From Euryodendron excelsum (lineage: Eukaryota; Streptophyta; Magnoliopsida; Ericales; Pentaphylacaceae): a stretch of 64,000 nucleotides of DNA. Position 1 is the first letter of the stretch, and every line of letters begins with the position of its first letter. Shown one piece after another: positions 1 through 11,089 of this stretch. A model generated the notes under the pieces. It ran no database searches and was not told the DNA's origin. It saw only the letters and a program-made list of their open reading frames with translations. The position numbers were made by a program, and so were the translations under genes. Location of the stretch: assembly GCA_033060915.1 (NCBI GenBank), contig CM065397.1, positions 13,010,001-13,074,000 of the forward strand, given 5' to 3'.

Positions 1-336
1 TTTAATCTTTCTTAAGTGCAAATCAATCTTCATTGAGTCTATGCATACTTGATAGAAGCTTCATTTGAACACCTTCAATCTCTTCGAATATGAAACATTT
101 GTTTGAAGTAGAGATAGGCGTCAATCCTCTGTTTGGTTCATTGCATAACTCTTGGAATTCGTTGTGCATTCTCTTTGACATGTATTAGACTTAAGATTGA
201 ACTTTAAGTCTAAGTTATGAACTTTGTTAATCTGCACACTAAGTAGATTCAATAGTAAAATAACACAAGGTTTAGTTATCATCAAAATCAACATAGGGTA
301 GACCTTGAGTCAAAAAGGGTCAACCTTGATTCAACA
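1..336 (-). mobile_element. Partial LTR of Sirevirus-like copia element (5' end of the LTR)
   Basis: This aligns with the right-hand 336 or so bases of the LTR at 2882-4680, at roughly 80% identity by eye. Shared blocks include the stretch around 'acaccttcaatctcttcgaa' and the terminal 'caaccttga..caaca'. Read on the minus strand it starts TGTTGAATC at 336. The rest of the LTR lies beyond the window. It joins integrase coding sequence exactly at its terminal TG. It is therefore either the 3' LTR of the neighbouring element after an internal deletion or, as I prefer, a separate LTR inserted into integrase. Confidence 0.75.
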
Positions 337-1200
337 TGTTCTAGGGGCTGAAAAGTTGTGATCAAAACCATTTTTATCACAAAACATTTTAAAGGGTTTG
401 CAATCGAATTCCCCTCCATGATCAGTCCTAATAAAAGTGATTGAAAAACCTTTTTCATTTTGAACCTTCCTACAAAATTTTATGAAGAAAACAATTGTCT
501 CATCCTTGTGAGCTAGGAAAAATGTCCATGTAAATCTAGAATAGTCATCAATGATAACAAGTGCATACTGTTTCCCACCAAGACTTAAAGAATAAGTCCA
601 TATGCAATAGTTGTAGTGGCCTAGAAGTAGTGAGCATATTTATAGATTTGAAAGAAATTCCAGTTTGCTTACCTAATTGACAATAATCACAAACTCTATC
701 TTTGTCAAATTTTATCTTTGGAAGTCCTTTGACCAAATTATTTTTAGAAACCTTTGAAAGTATGCTCATACTAATGTGACCAAGTCTTCTATGCCACAAC
801 CAACTTTCATCACTATTCATAGCGGCAAGGCATTCAATTTTGTAAGAAGATAAATCACTAAGATCGAAAATATATATGTTGCCTTGTCTATGCTCAGTGA
901 GAATAGTTTTTAGAGGATTCAAATACAACATTGCATTCTTTGTCACAAAGTTGACTAATGCTTAGAAGATTGTGATTGAGTCCTTTAACAAGTAAAACAT
1001 TTTTGATAAAGGTAGAGGAATTCTTACCAACACTACCTATACCGATGATTTTCCCTTTACTATTGTCTCCAAATGTGACAAGACCTTCATATTTTGATGA
1101 GAGAGATGTGAATTGTACTTCATCTCCCCTCATATGCATTGAGCATCCACTATCCAAGTATCCATGGCCTTTCTTGGATTTAGCTTGAAGACATATCTAT
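337..1200 (-). pseudogene. Copia pol fragment: protease, GAG-pre-integrase, partial integrase (element 1)
   Basis: Domain order on the minus strand is copia. First comes an aspartic protease with an intact DSGCSMHM motif (about 1157-1134). The zinc-binding GAG-pre-integrase segment follows, with WHRRLGHIS and a CDYCQLGKQ pair (about 550-830). The first half of the integrase core comes last, recognisable by HMDLF and a RTDHGGEF motif carrying the second catalytic aspartate (about 400-420). The reading frame breaks near 600. Coding ends around the conserved SAPRT segment at 337, just before the catalytic glutamate region. Reverse transcriptase and RNase H are absent here. The protein would process Gag-Pol and integrate cDNA, but this copy cannot function. 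Confidence 0.85.
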
Positions 1201-1227
1201 AAAAGGAATTCATTCAACCTTAGGTAC

Positions 1228-2826
1228 TCAAATCATCTTGGGTCCTTGGGGGTTAGTCCTCAATGGGCTTCTAGGAACCCATGCATTGCTAGGAGCAATA
1301 GATTTTTGTAAAGCATAGCATCTACTAGCAATGTGTCCTAGTTTGTGACGATAGAAGCATGAAATTTTTGGTTTTCCAACTGAAGCAACAAATTTGCCTT
1401 TCAAAAATTTCTTTCTTTTAAAAGAATCAAAGCCAAGACCAGCTTTGTCTAGTGAGCATTTTTTTTTTCCCAAGATTGCATCCAATTTTTCTTTTCCATT
1501 TACACATCTAAAAAAGAGTTGTTTCCAAACTTTTAACTTTATCAAGGAAAATTTGGTTTTCCTTTGAAGAATCTTTTGGAAAAGGATTTTTCTTAATCTC
1601 ATCATTCAAAGCACAAACTTCATTTTTCAAAACTTCATTTTCTTTTTTGTAAATCTTCATGTACCTTAGTAAGAGTAGATACCATCTTTTTGAGAAGTCC
1701 ATTTTTTATTTTCATTTTTCTGAATTCACAAAGTAAATCATCAAATGCATCTTGTAATTCATTGAAAGTAAATTGGGAGGAGTCTGATACCTCATTGTCT
1801 TCCTCATGTGCCATGAGACAGAGGTTAGCCACCTCTTGGGGTTCGGCTTCTTCTTCGGTGCTTGATTCTTCATCATCACTCCATGTTATAGCTGTTATTG
1901 CCCTCTTCCCTTGATGTTTCTTTCCTTTCTTTTTGAGCAACGGGCATTCAGCCTTTATATGACCAGGCTTCTTACATTCATAGCATGTGATAGTGGATTC
2001 TTTACTAGAATCTCATTTGGCTTAATGTTTCTTTCCACCTTTCCATTTTTTCTTCATGAATTTTCTGAATTTTCGAGTGATGAGAGCAATTTAATCCTCA
2101 TCATTCTCACTTGCTGATTCATCATCTTGACTGGTGGACTTGAATGCAACTAACTTTTTCTTCTTTTCTTTATCCTCTTGGGCATGTTGCTTTTGAATGA
2201 GCTCATAAGTTACGAGAGAGCCCAAGAGTTCTTCAAGAGGCAATGTATTGAGATCCTTTGCTTCTTGAATTGCCATGACCTTAGCTGCCCAAGCCTTTGG
2301 CAATGACCTTAGAATCTTCCTCACCTACTCATTGTTAGGATACACGCTTCCAAAAGATTTCAAGCCATTAATAATATCAGTGAATCTTATGAACATTTCA
2401 GTGATAGACTCATCAGGTTTCATTTTAAACAATTCATAACTATGTACAACAATATTGATTTTAGATTCCTTAACTTGATTGGTATCTTCATGTATTCCCT
2501 CTAGTCTATCCCATATTTTTTTAGCTAATTCACAAGTAGAAATGCGATTGAATTCATTAAGATCAAGTACATAATTGTAGCATTAGATTGTAGCATTTTC
2601 AAGTCATCCTCATCCCATTTGGATTCAGGTTTGAGGACATCAGTTTTTCTACTCTTGTTGTAGGAGTTTTGGGACCATTTACTATAAGTCTCCATAATTC
2701 ATAATCCTCAGATTGAATATAGATTCTCATTCTATTCATCCAATACTTGTAATTTGTGCCATTAAACATAGGTGGTCTGTTTGTGGATTGACCCTCACCG
2801 AGAGAGCTTCCAAAATTGGTTGCCAT
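1228..2826 (-). pseudogene. Sirevirus-like copia gag (element 1), decayed
   Basis: Minus-strand gag starting MATNFGSSLG at 2826, with the N-terminal motif NGTNYKYW typical of copia nucleocapsid precursors. It continues through the UBN2/retrotran_gag region (ESITEMFIRFTDIINGL, about 2330-2420), an acidic and coiled-coil middle and two zinc knuckles. The first knuckle is intact CCHC (C-Y-E-C-K-K-P-G-H-I-K-A-E-C, about 1942-1983). In the second (about 1310-1350) the second cysteine is replaced by arginine. There are several stops and frameshifts: near 2600, at 2330 and 2091, and in 1500-1700. It shares domain order and most motifs with the gag at 13045-14591, so the two elements belong to one family. 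Confidence 0.85.
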
Positions 2827-2867
2827 AGATCTATTCCTAGAATGTTAAGCCTGAAACAGGAATACAA

Positions 2868-2879
2868 GCTCTGATACCA
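2868..2879 (-). other. Primer binding site of element 1 (initiator Met tRNA)
   Basis: On the minus strand this reads TGGTATCAGAGC, the standard copia site complementary to the 3' end of initiator methionine tRNA. It begins two bases after the LTR end. The match is perfect, unlike the mutated site in element 2. Confidence 0.9.
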
Positions 2880-2881
2880 AT

Positions 2882-4680
2882 TGTTAGCCCGAAAAGAAAC
2901 CCCAAGAGATGGGTGAATTGGGTTTTTCAAAAATTAATACAATTAAAAATAATTAAAATTAATTTAATCAATAGAACAGTGATTTAAGATATGTGTCATA
3001 CAATGTAATTAACAAATAAATGAAAACAGAATAAGAGAAAGCACACCAAGAATTACTGAGGTTCAACCAAAACTTGTGGTCTACGTCCTCACCCCAAAAT
3101 CCTCTTGAAGTCTCCTTCCACTATGCAATCTCTAATTACAAAGAAGGTGCTGATTTACTAAGTGCTCAGCTCACTTTTACACAAGAACTTCTTCTCAAGT
3201 TCTTCTAGCTACCAAGTGGTTTTGTCAAAGATCCACTTCAATTGACAAGAGTTTTTCTTTTACAAGAGAACTCTCAAACTCTCTCTTACAAGAGTGTAAA
3301 GTTATACAAAAGAGATACAAACTCTCTATTAAGAGTGGATAGGAAATTAAAAGCTCACTTAATGCCAAAGTGAAGACAAAATGAATGTTTAGATTTTTCT
3401 CAGCTTGATCAGTCAATAGATGTTGTTTTTCTTGTCTCTCTTGTATATAAATGTAGTTGGAAGCTTGTATATAAACCCAGTATTGATTTTGTCCGTTGGT
3501 GGTTGGTGGTTGGTGGGGGCTCATTTAATGCAAGTCCAGTTAGTTATAACGTTAGAAAAACTAGCTGTTATTTCTCAAGTGTTGACACTTGATCTCATGT
3601 GTCGACACATTCGGCCTGCATTTTCTAGATGTTGTCCATTGTCTCCATGTGTCGACACATCAATTCCATGTGTCGACACATCAATTCCATGTGTCGACAC
3701 TTGATCATGTTGTTTTCAAATTTTTGACTTCTGTTCTCATGTGTTGACTCTTCATTTTTATGTGTCAACACATTACCCAGAAATCTTCATTCATTCTTTC
3801 TTTGATCAAGTTCAGCTTCAATAATACTATAAGATCTTCAATGAGTCTTCTCTTTAGCGTATTATGATAGATTAAGATCTTTAACTCATCAACGTTATCT
3901 TCCATTCAATTTGGATTGAATTTCCTTCTTGATAAATCAACCTTCTTTGATGCTAATGCTGCCAGAACTTCTTTCCATTAATGCCGAGCTCATCTTCCTT
4001 ATTGCTAAGCTCTTTTTATCGGCTACTAATGTCTTTTTCCTCCATGTAGAACTTCATATTCATGATACCTCATTGTCGAGCTCTTTCTTTGTGCTACTAC
4101 TCTTTCTTTCTTCTTTAGGATCACTTCAATGAGTCTTTTATAAGCTTGATGAAGATTACACTTGAACATCTTCAATCTCTTTGACCATATATCATCTTCA
4201 CATCCTAGATGAAGTCTTCACTTGAATTCTTTGAAGAGATTTTTGCAATTAAGATGAATTCTTTTTTCGAACACCTTTAATCTCTTCAAAATCAAGTCAT
4301 CTTTAATTAGTCTTTGCACGCTTGATGAAGTCTACTTTTGAATACCTTCAATCTCTTCGAATGTAAGTCATTCTCATTGAGTGTATGCACACTTGATGAA
4401 ATCTTCTATTGAACACCTTCAATCTCTTCGAATGCAAATCATTTGATTGAAGTTGGAATAGGTGTCATTGATCTGTTTGGTGTTTTGCATGACTCTTAGA
4501 TTGCATTGCTTGATTTGGCTTATTCTGCATCAACTTTGGCATGTATTAGACTTTAAGTTAAAACCTTTAAGTCTAAATTATAATCATTATTAATCTGCAT
4601 ACTAAGTAAATGCATTAGTGGAATAAAACAAAGGTTTAGTTATCATTAAAATCAATATGGGGATCAACCTTGAGCCAACA
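2882..4680 (-). mobile_element. 5' LTR of Sirevirus-like copia element 1 (1799 bp)
   Basis: Terminal TG..CA: on the minus strand it begins TGTTGGCTCAAGG at 4680 and ends GGGCTAACA at 2882, followed by the primer site. The interior has several TGTGTCGACACAT-type palindromes (about 3580-3770) and TATATAAA motifs near 3445-3475. The outer flank reads gcgtg at 4681-4685 on the plus strand, the expected 5-bp target duplication. Its partner lies outside the window. Confidence 0.85.
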
Positions 4681-6760
4681 GCGTGCATCTTCCAACACTT
4701 GTCGAGCATCTTCGAAAGATCTTTGCAAACCTGCCACAGCAGCAACTTGTGCTTTGTAGGCTTTCATCCTCGAGGCACTATCAATCTTATTCCTCAGCCA
4801 TGGGAGCTTGAGACCCACTTGATCTAAATCTTTAATGGTCGAGAGCGCCAGAATAGCGTCTCTTTCATCAACTTCACCAACTTTCTTCCCGGGCCACTAT
4901 TATAGCAGTGCTCCCAACTCCTCAAGCATGACAAATTGTAGACGAGAACTCTTGAGCTTAAAGCCCGTAAAAGTGTCTGGATATAGGTATTGGGCACGCT
5001 CAAGAAAAGGAAGCTGCTTGAGGTCAACCCAGAACCTCAAAAAGTTGGTTATCCCTTCAACACCACCCTCGAGGGTAATAATTGGCGATTTGCCCTTAGC
5101 ATTATGCGAAGCGTGGCCACTAGAAGAGGGGTTCGTTGTAATCATGGCAAGAGTCACCAAAAGGGCATCCTCAGGTCTTATGGGTGAAAACGTCATCATA
5201 GGGATACTGGCAACAACACCTCGAAGAAAACCTTGACAAGGAGAGGGTGAAGTCCCCGAAGAACTAACGCGCTGCATCGAGGGGGTTGATTGCTCGCCTT
5301 GCCCTGTTGAGGTAACGTGCTAGAGAGCTTTTTCCACTGAAGGGGTGGACAGTGTCTCACCCCTGCCTACGACTGAGGTGTGAGCGACTAAATCCAATGG
5401 TAAAATGGTGGCTACTACAGTAAGATTGGCAATGGGGAGTGCCTCACCTTCCTCTAGGTGTGAGGGAGCAATCGACGACAAAGCCTCGAGGTCACCAGGA
5501 AATTCCCCAACACTAAGATCAGCAAGAGCTTCTGGGCAAACAGTCCCAAAGCCTGGAGGTGGTGTCACCACAAGAGTTGCGCTAACATCAAGGATAGAGC
5601 TAAGTTATCTTCAAAAAAGCCCATCCCATGCTCCTCATTGTCCAAAATAGGGGTTGATAAAGGGCTAGGCATATTTACTATTGCAAAACCAGAGTTAACA
5701 GGGTGCAAAGATATTTCCTCAGGGCCTCGCGCCACTTGAAAAGATGTAACCTAGACATTAGGAAATAAAGTATCAGGGTCCTCCTCCTCCTTTTCAACCA
5801 AGAGATTGACCCGAAGAGTGGAACCACCTCGAGGGGAATCGTGTTGAGGGGCTGCCCGTCAAACTAACTCCACCAAGGGTAGTGTATCTTCTGCTTCACC
5901 TTCTTCATCAACCAAAGTAGTGCTTACAAACATAGTGGTTGAAATGAACCATCATAAAACAAAAAAAGAAAGAAAGAAAGAAGGGATGCCAGACTTGGAG
6001 TCATTGTTGTCGTTATAGAGAGAAATGCTTGAGCAATGATACCCTACAACGATCAAGGATAAGCATAAGTAAGGGCCATCTACATGTTAAAAGTAAAACC
6101 AAGAAAGGAATAAACTTTTTATTCATACCTACCGTAATTGTTTCAAAGGTTGTTCAAAATGGGCCTCAGGTGCGGTCCGCTTTTGAGAAACGGCCTTGGA
6201 GCGAATCAATCACCCCTCAGCCAGTGGTAGGGGTACAGAGGTAAGAAGGCTTGCAACTGCAGCAGCACTTGAAACAGGAACTTCCAGAGCATATTTAAGC
6301 ATCCCGCAGGCCGCAATAGGTTTTCCTTGTGGTAAGCGACAGGAAGAGGCCACGTTTACGATATCGCGCGCTTCTACCTGAACGACGCGACCCCTAGGGA
6401 AAGAGGTGAAGGCATCGAGATTCCTATGCCAGTACAGCCGCCGGTTTAGAGTAAATTGACCGATTCGACCAAAGGAATGTATCTCGAGGGAAGAATAGCC
6501 CTCATAAACTTCTGCATAATTGCCTTGCAAAAAAGGGAAAAAACTTTCAGTATAGTCCTTACGAGGAGGTGGCTGGCTCGGAGTACCCTGATCATAGCCA
6601 AATTCGCGAGCTACTCGATTAGGGCAATAAACAACGCTGGAGCCCAGGCCATCTAGGTATACTGGTAGCCAACACAGTACCAACACATACATTAATACCA
6701 GCCAACTCGGAGGACGTATTTCTCCTAAAAGACGAAAATAAGAAGCACAAGGTTGATACA
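4681..6760 (-). pseudogene. PMD (plant mobile domain) gene, 3' part, broken by element 2
   Basis: Coding runs from 6760 downwards. The motif YCPNRVAREFGYDQGTP (6579-6629) is typical of the C-terminal half of plant mobile domain proteins (Pfam Plant mobile domain, aminotransferase-like). Its frame runs without a stop to 6210, then stops or changes frame. A good splice donor (ACG|GTAGGTATG) lies at about 6132, and coding-like sequence resumes near 5922 with an acidic stretch. A serine/proline-rich region with several stops follows (5940-5280). Then come a folded-looking segment with FLRFWVDLKQLPFLERAQYL (about 5190-4900) and an alanine/glutamine-rich probable coiled coil (4820-4690). The gene then meets the LTR of element 1 at 4680. 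PMD proteins are either host factors (MAIN/MAIL1) or passengers of transposons, and the context favours the latter. Confidence 0.6.
6756..6760. other. Target site duplication of element 2, left copy (ATACA)
   Basis: ATACA directly precedes the LTR at 6761 and recurs at 27609-27613 directly after the 3' LTR. This fixes both ends of the 20.8-kb element and shows it inserted as one unit into the PMD gene. Confidence 0.9.
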
Positions 6761-7403
6761 TATTGACTCCATGTCTTGATTTTGATGGTAAAAACACTTT
6801 GTTTAAATGTCTAATTATTTTACTTAGTACACAAATAATATCATGCATTAATTAGACTATGACTTAAAGCTTGAATATAATGAAAAACTAATGAAGCTTG
6901 TCAAGAAGATTTGAAGAGTGTGTTGAAACCTTGAAAATGTGAAAGAAGCTATATGGATCGAGGAGTCCTGGATATAATCAAATTGAATTGATTTCATCTC
7001 AAAGAGATTGAAGGTGTTAAAGATCAGTTGAAGAGAAGAGATCTCAAGTCTTGGAAGCTCTCTTAAAGATTTTGAAGAAGACTTAGACGAATGGAAGAAG
7101 TGATGTTGATTGAAGAACTCTACATGTAATCAAATTGAATTGATTTCATCTCGAAGAGATTGAAGGTGTTAAAGATAAAGAGAAGTGAATATCACAACTA
7201 TTGAAAGATTTTTTGAAAGATTTGATAAAATCTCAACAAATCAGAGGAAGCCATGAATTGATTGAAAAAGCTCTTGAAGAACCACATGCATGGAAGGAGA
7301 CATTTCAAGCTATAGAAGCTTAATATGGAATATCAAGGAAATGCTTAAAGGATTAGAAGAAGGTTGAAGAAGTCTTATAAAATGAAGCATATGGAATTGG
7401 CAG

Positions 7404-8050
7404 GAGTCGACACTTAAACCTCCAAGGGTCAACACATGAAGACAGTGACTTGAACTTGAGCAATTGATTTGGAAAGAGTCAATACATTCATTCCAGAAGT
7501 CAACACTTAGCTCATCAGAAAAGTCGACACATGCGCTTTAAAGAGTCGACATATGAAGACAGTGAGCATGACTTTGATACAACATTAGAAGAGTCGACAC
7601 ATGCACCTAAGGAGTCAACACATGGAGACAGATTGCTTGACTTTGAGAAATCCTTAAAAGAGTCGACACATGAGATTACAAGTGTCGACACATCGAGACA
7701 GATTGCTTGACTTTGAAAAAGACTTAAAGGAGTCGACACATGAGCCAACAGGAGTTGGCACATGAAGATAGAGTGCACGATTTAGATAAAACCCAAAAAA
7801 AGTCGACACTTGAGATCACAAGTGTCGACACATCGACATAGATTGCTCGACTATGAAAAAGTCTTAAAGGAGTCGACACATGAGCCCAGAAGAGTCGACA
7901 CATCGAGATAGTGCCATAGAGATATATGCTAAGACATGAAAGAGTCGACACTTGGTCCCTTAGGAGTCGACACATGGAGACAAATTGCTTATAGATTAGT
8001 GTTCAAAGCAACAAGGTGTCGACACTTGCAACATAAGGGTCGACACATGC
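7404..8050 (+). repeat. Array of about 20 GTCGACAC palindromic motifs in LTR
   Basis: The motif (A/G)GTCGACAC(A/T)T(G/C) and one-base variants recur about 20 times in 640 bp. They often lie in longer units of about 90 bp (gacagattgcttgactttgaaaaa plus two motifs). Some copies are the perfect palindrome GTGTCGACAC. The same array is in the 3' LTR (26215-26870), with fewer copies in element 1. Clustered LTR palindromes in the promoter region are described for Sireviruses. The role is unknown; transcription-factor binding is an inference. Confidence 0.85.
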
Positions 8051-9589
8051 CACTGTAACGGTAATATTTCTGAACGTTATACTCCGCCGTTTTTTCAAAA
8101 CTCCACTACCTTCAACGGCTAGAATAAAAGCTAAGGTATATATATAAATATATAACCCCCACAACATATATACAGTAAGGAGAGTGATATACAAGTGCAA
8201 CAATTGAACTTAAAGGCATAAACCCTAGCTGCTATTGTTACTTTGCTGATGTCGCGCCCCGGTTTTTAGGTTCAAGTCCTTTCGGCTCAGAGACCAAAGC
8301 ACGGTACTCTGTCATTAGAACTCATCCTTCTAGAAGGACGAGTGCAACTAAGTTTAACTTGAAATTAGTTTGATTAAGGGCTTTTTAGAAAAATAGGAGT
8401 TGTCACCTAACTTGATTAAAATGAGTTAGGCCACCTAAAACTAAGTATTAATCCGAAGATTAAACTTAGGGTTTTTGGAAAAGATTTTGAAAGACTCCCC
8501 CGAGAGAGGGTTTTTAAGAAAATAGGTTGTTTGGCAACCTTTGGAAATATTTAAGCCCTTTTTTAAAATAACTCCATTTTGGTCTTTCGAAAACAGAAAT
8601 CTATGGTCCGGGAGTTGGTTACGTGTAGGGAAGATATCCTAAGATCATTACCCTACCTCGCCCTTCCTATACCTACGTGTCTAATCACCCTTTTGTTCAC
8701 TCACTAGAATAATCGGTTATCATTGTCCACTTAATATCCACTTTAGAATTTTGAAAAGGGGGTTTAGTCATCACTTTTCAAATGAATGAATGCATGAGGC
8801 AAGTTTTGAAAGAAGTTTGAAAACATGGAAGTTTTGGAGGAGTTTGAAATAGAAACTTTGAATTGATAGAAATTTTTAAAAACGGGATTGGAGTTGAAAT
8901 GGAAGTTATGACTGCACCATTTTAGGTTGCCTACGTATCTCATTTTGCGAGAATCAGGTCAATCGTAATTCGGGCAAGAGCCCGATGGAACATAGGCGCA
9001 TTAGGGCCTTCGAAAAGTTTGAAGACACTTTGGGGTCTTAGAAAAAGTTTGAAGACACTTTGTGGTCTCTGGAAAGAGAGAACTTGAGAGTTTTCATTTG
9101 AAATCGAATAGTGGAGTGTTTTGAAATAGGACTTTGAAACTCTCGAAAGAGGGTTTTGAAGTGTTTTGAAATGCTTTTAGAACAACTCAAGAGAGTTTTG
9201 AAAATATTTTGAAGTGTTGTTTTGAAAACCTCGGAGGTATGGTTTTGGAATGTTATAGTAAATGGGTCTTTAAAAAGTTTTTGAAGGTGGTTTTTGAAAA
9301 CGCCTAAGACTTTGGAACTCTAATATGGACAACCTTGGAGGTTGTTCTTGATATATTACCTTCCTTTGGAATCCCTAACCATAGAAGGGGTAGGGACACC
9401 TTAGGATTGTGAGTTATTGAAAGCGTTTTTAAAGATAGAGTGTAGGAGTGTTTGGAAAGGTTATGGAGTTAATTTTTGAAATCTCAAGAGAGTGGGAGGT
9501 TTTTGAAAAATAGGTTATGAGAATAGTTTTGAATTGAAAGATCATTTTGAAGAGGGGTCCTTGAGTTGGAACCTTGAAGTATACTAACC

Positions 9590-9760
9590 TAGGTTGGGTT
9601 GACCTATGGTTAGGGGTGACCTAAGGTTAACTAACTTGGGTTAGGTTAACCTAGGGTTAAGGTGACATAGGGTCAAGTTAACCTAGGGTTGAACAACTAG
9701 GGTCAAGTTAACCTAGGGTTGGATAACTAGGTCAAGTTAACCTAGGGTTGAATTGTAAGA
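9590..9760. repeat. Short tandem repeats 'gttaacctagggttg' in LTR A
   Basis: About six to eight imperfect copies of a 15-30 bp unit containing gttaacctagggtt. It resembles telomere-like spacing only superficially, as the unit is not TTTAGGG. It lies within the transcribed leader part of the LTR. Confidence 0.7.
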
Positions 9761-10984
9761 TAGTTTTGAAAAGTGGTTTGATGCATTTTTTTTTTTTGAA
9801 AGAATTTTTGAAAAACAAATCATGCTATGTAAAGGACTTTGGTAGACAACCTTTTTGAAGATCATTTCCATGAAAATTTGACTCTAGCCAAGAGTATGGT
9901 TTATATAATTGATGTTTGAAGACCATTCCAAAGAAGGTTTTCTTATGACCATTATAACCATTATCTTGACAAGAGCATGCAGTTCAAGAATCAACACGAT
10001 GATGACAACTTTTGAAATATCATTTTTAATGCAAAAATGGAGAGAATGAATTTTTGAAAACTATTTTTAAGAATAGAATTTTGGAAACGATTTTTTAAGG
10101 GAAACCATTCCAACAAGGGAGGGTTCTTATGGCTAAATAAAAGGGAGATCACTCAAGAGAGGGTTCCATGGGGTTATTTCAACTACTAAACTTGAGAGAA
10201 GGGAAACCTTGAAAACTAGAGAGTTGGGAAAACAACTTTTATGCAAATTGAAATGCAATGATGCAAAAGTGTGGGTTAGGGGGTAGTGGGGGATTTTCTA
10301 AGGCATGACTTCTAAGGTCTCGTCCTAAACTTCAAGGAGCCAACTCTTGTAACCATTTTGAGAGGGGTATTGAACTTGAAAGTGACATGGAAATAAGAAA
10401 AATACAAACTTTGTAGGACTTGATTATAAACATAAAAATGAAGCCAAGCACACAAGACATGATCAAGATAACAAAATGCAAAAGGGTCATGAATACATGC
10501 AAGACTTTAGGCTACACCACATAAACAAGGGGCTCCTAGGCCATACCATCTTAAAGTAGGCTAGTGAGAGATCCACTTACACGGTGGCTCCCACTAGCTT
10601 TCCTCTAGGCATGAACTAAGAGCCCTCTTAGCTCAAGCATGTAAGAAAGGGGGGTTGAAGTTGGGGATTAAAATAGATAATAGCCTAAGTAGGCTAGGAG
10701 GGAGAAGAGAAGAGTGGGGGAAGACAAAAATGTAAAAGAAATACCACCTTTAGCCTTCAACACATTTGTAATCTTCTATGGATGCTTCAAGTAGGCTTGA
10801 GGGGCTAGAAGGAGGGGTTTAATGGTGTATAGGGTTATATAGGTGAAGTGTATGGGCTAGAGGGAGGTGGAATCTAGCCTAAGTGTTGGAGGAGTGGAAT
10901 GTATGGAGAGATTAGAGATTCTGGAGTGGTTTCGGCAGAGCTTCGCATCTATTTTCGATTCTGGAATACGCAAAAGGGGAGGCC

Positions 10985-11089
10985 TCTATTTATAGGCAAC
11001 CTGGAACAGGGCTGGCGCATGTGCTATATGTGCCTGGCCAAAATTTTCCCTAGCGTATGTAGCACATGCGCCAGTACTGTTCCATTGCC
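10985..11089 (-). promoter_or_regulatory. LTR A core promoter: TATA box and adjacent long inverted repeat
   Basis: The minus-strand TATA box CTATAAATAG is at 10986-10996. Immediately upstream (higher coordinates) lies a perfect 15-bp inverted repeat, CTGGCGCATGTGCTA at 11012-11026 and its complement at 11060-11074. GGAACAG (11003-11009) and CTGTTCC (11077-11083), plus GGCAA/TTGCC outside, extend the arms. The foldback is about 95 bp. Confidence 0.75.

Noticed and set aside
7404..8050. Regularly spaced identical short repeats, CRISPR-like at first sight
   Set aside because: The motif is only about 12 bp, spacers are themselves repeated and the array recurs in the other LTR. It is an LTR palindrome cluster in a plant genome.
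9590..9760. Interstitial telomeric repeat
   Set aside because: The unit is gttaacctagggttg and not TTTAGGG; only the ccta/ggt words are shared.
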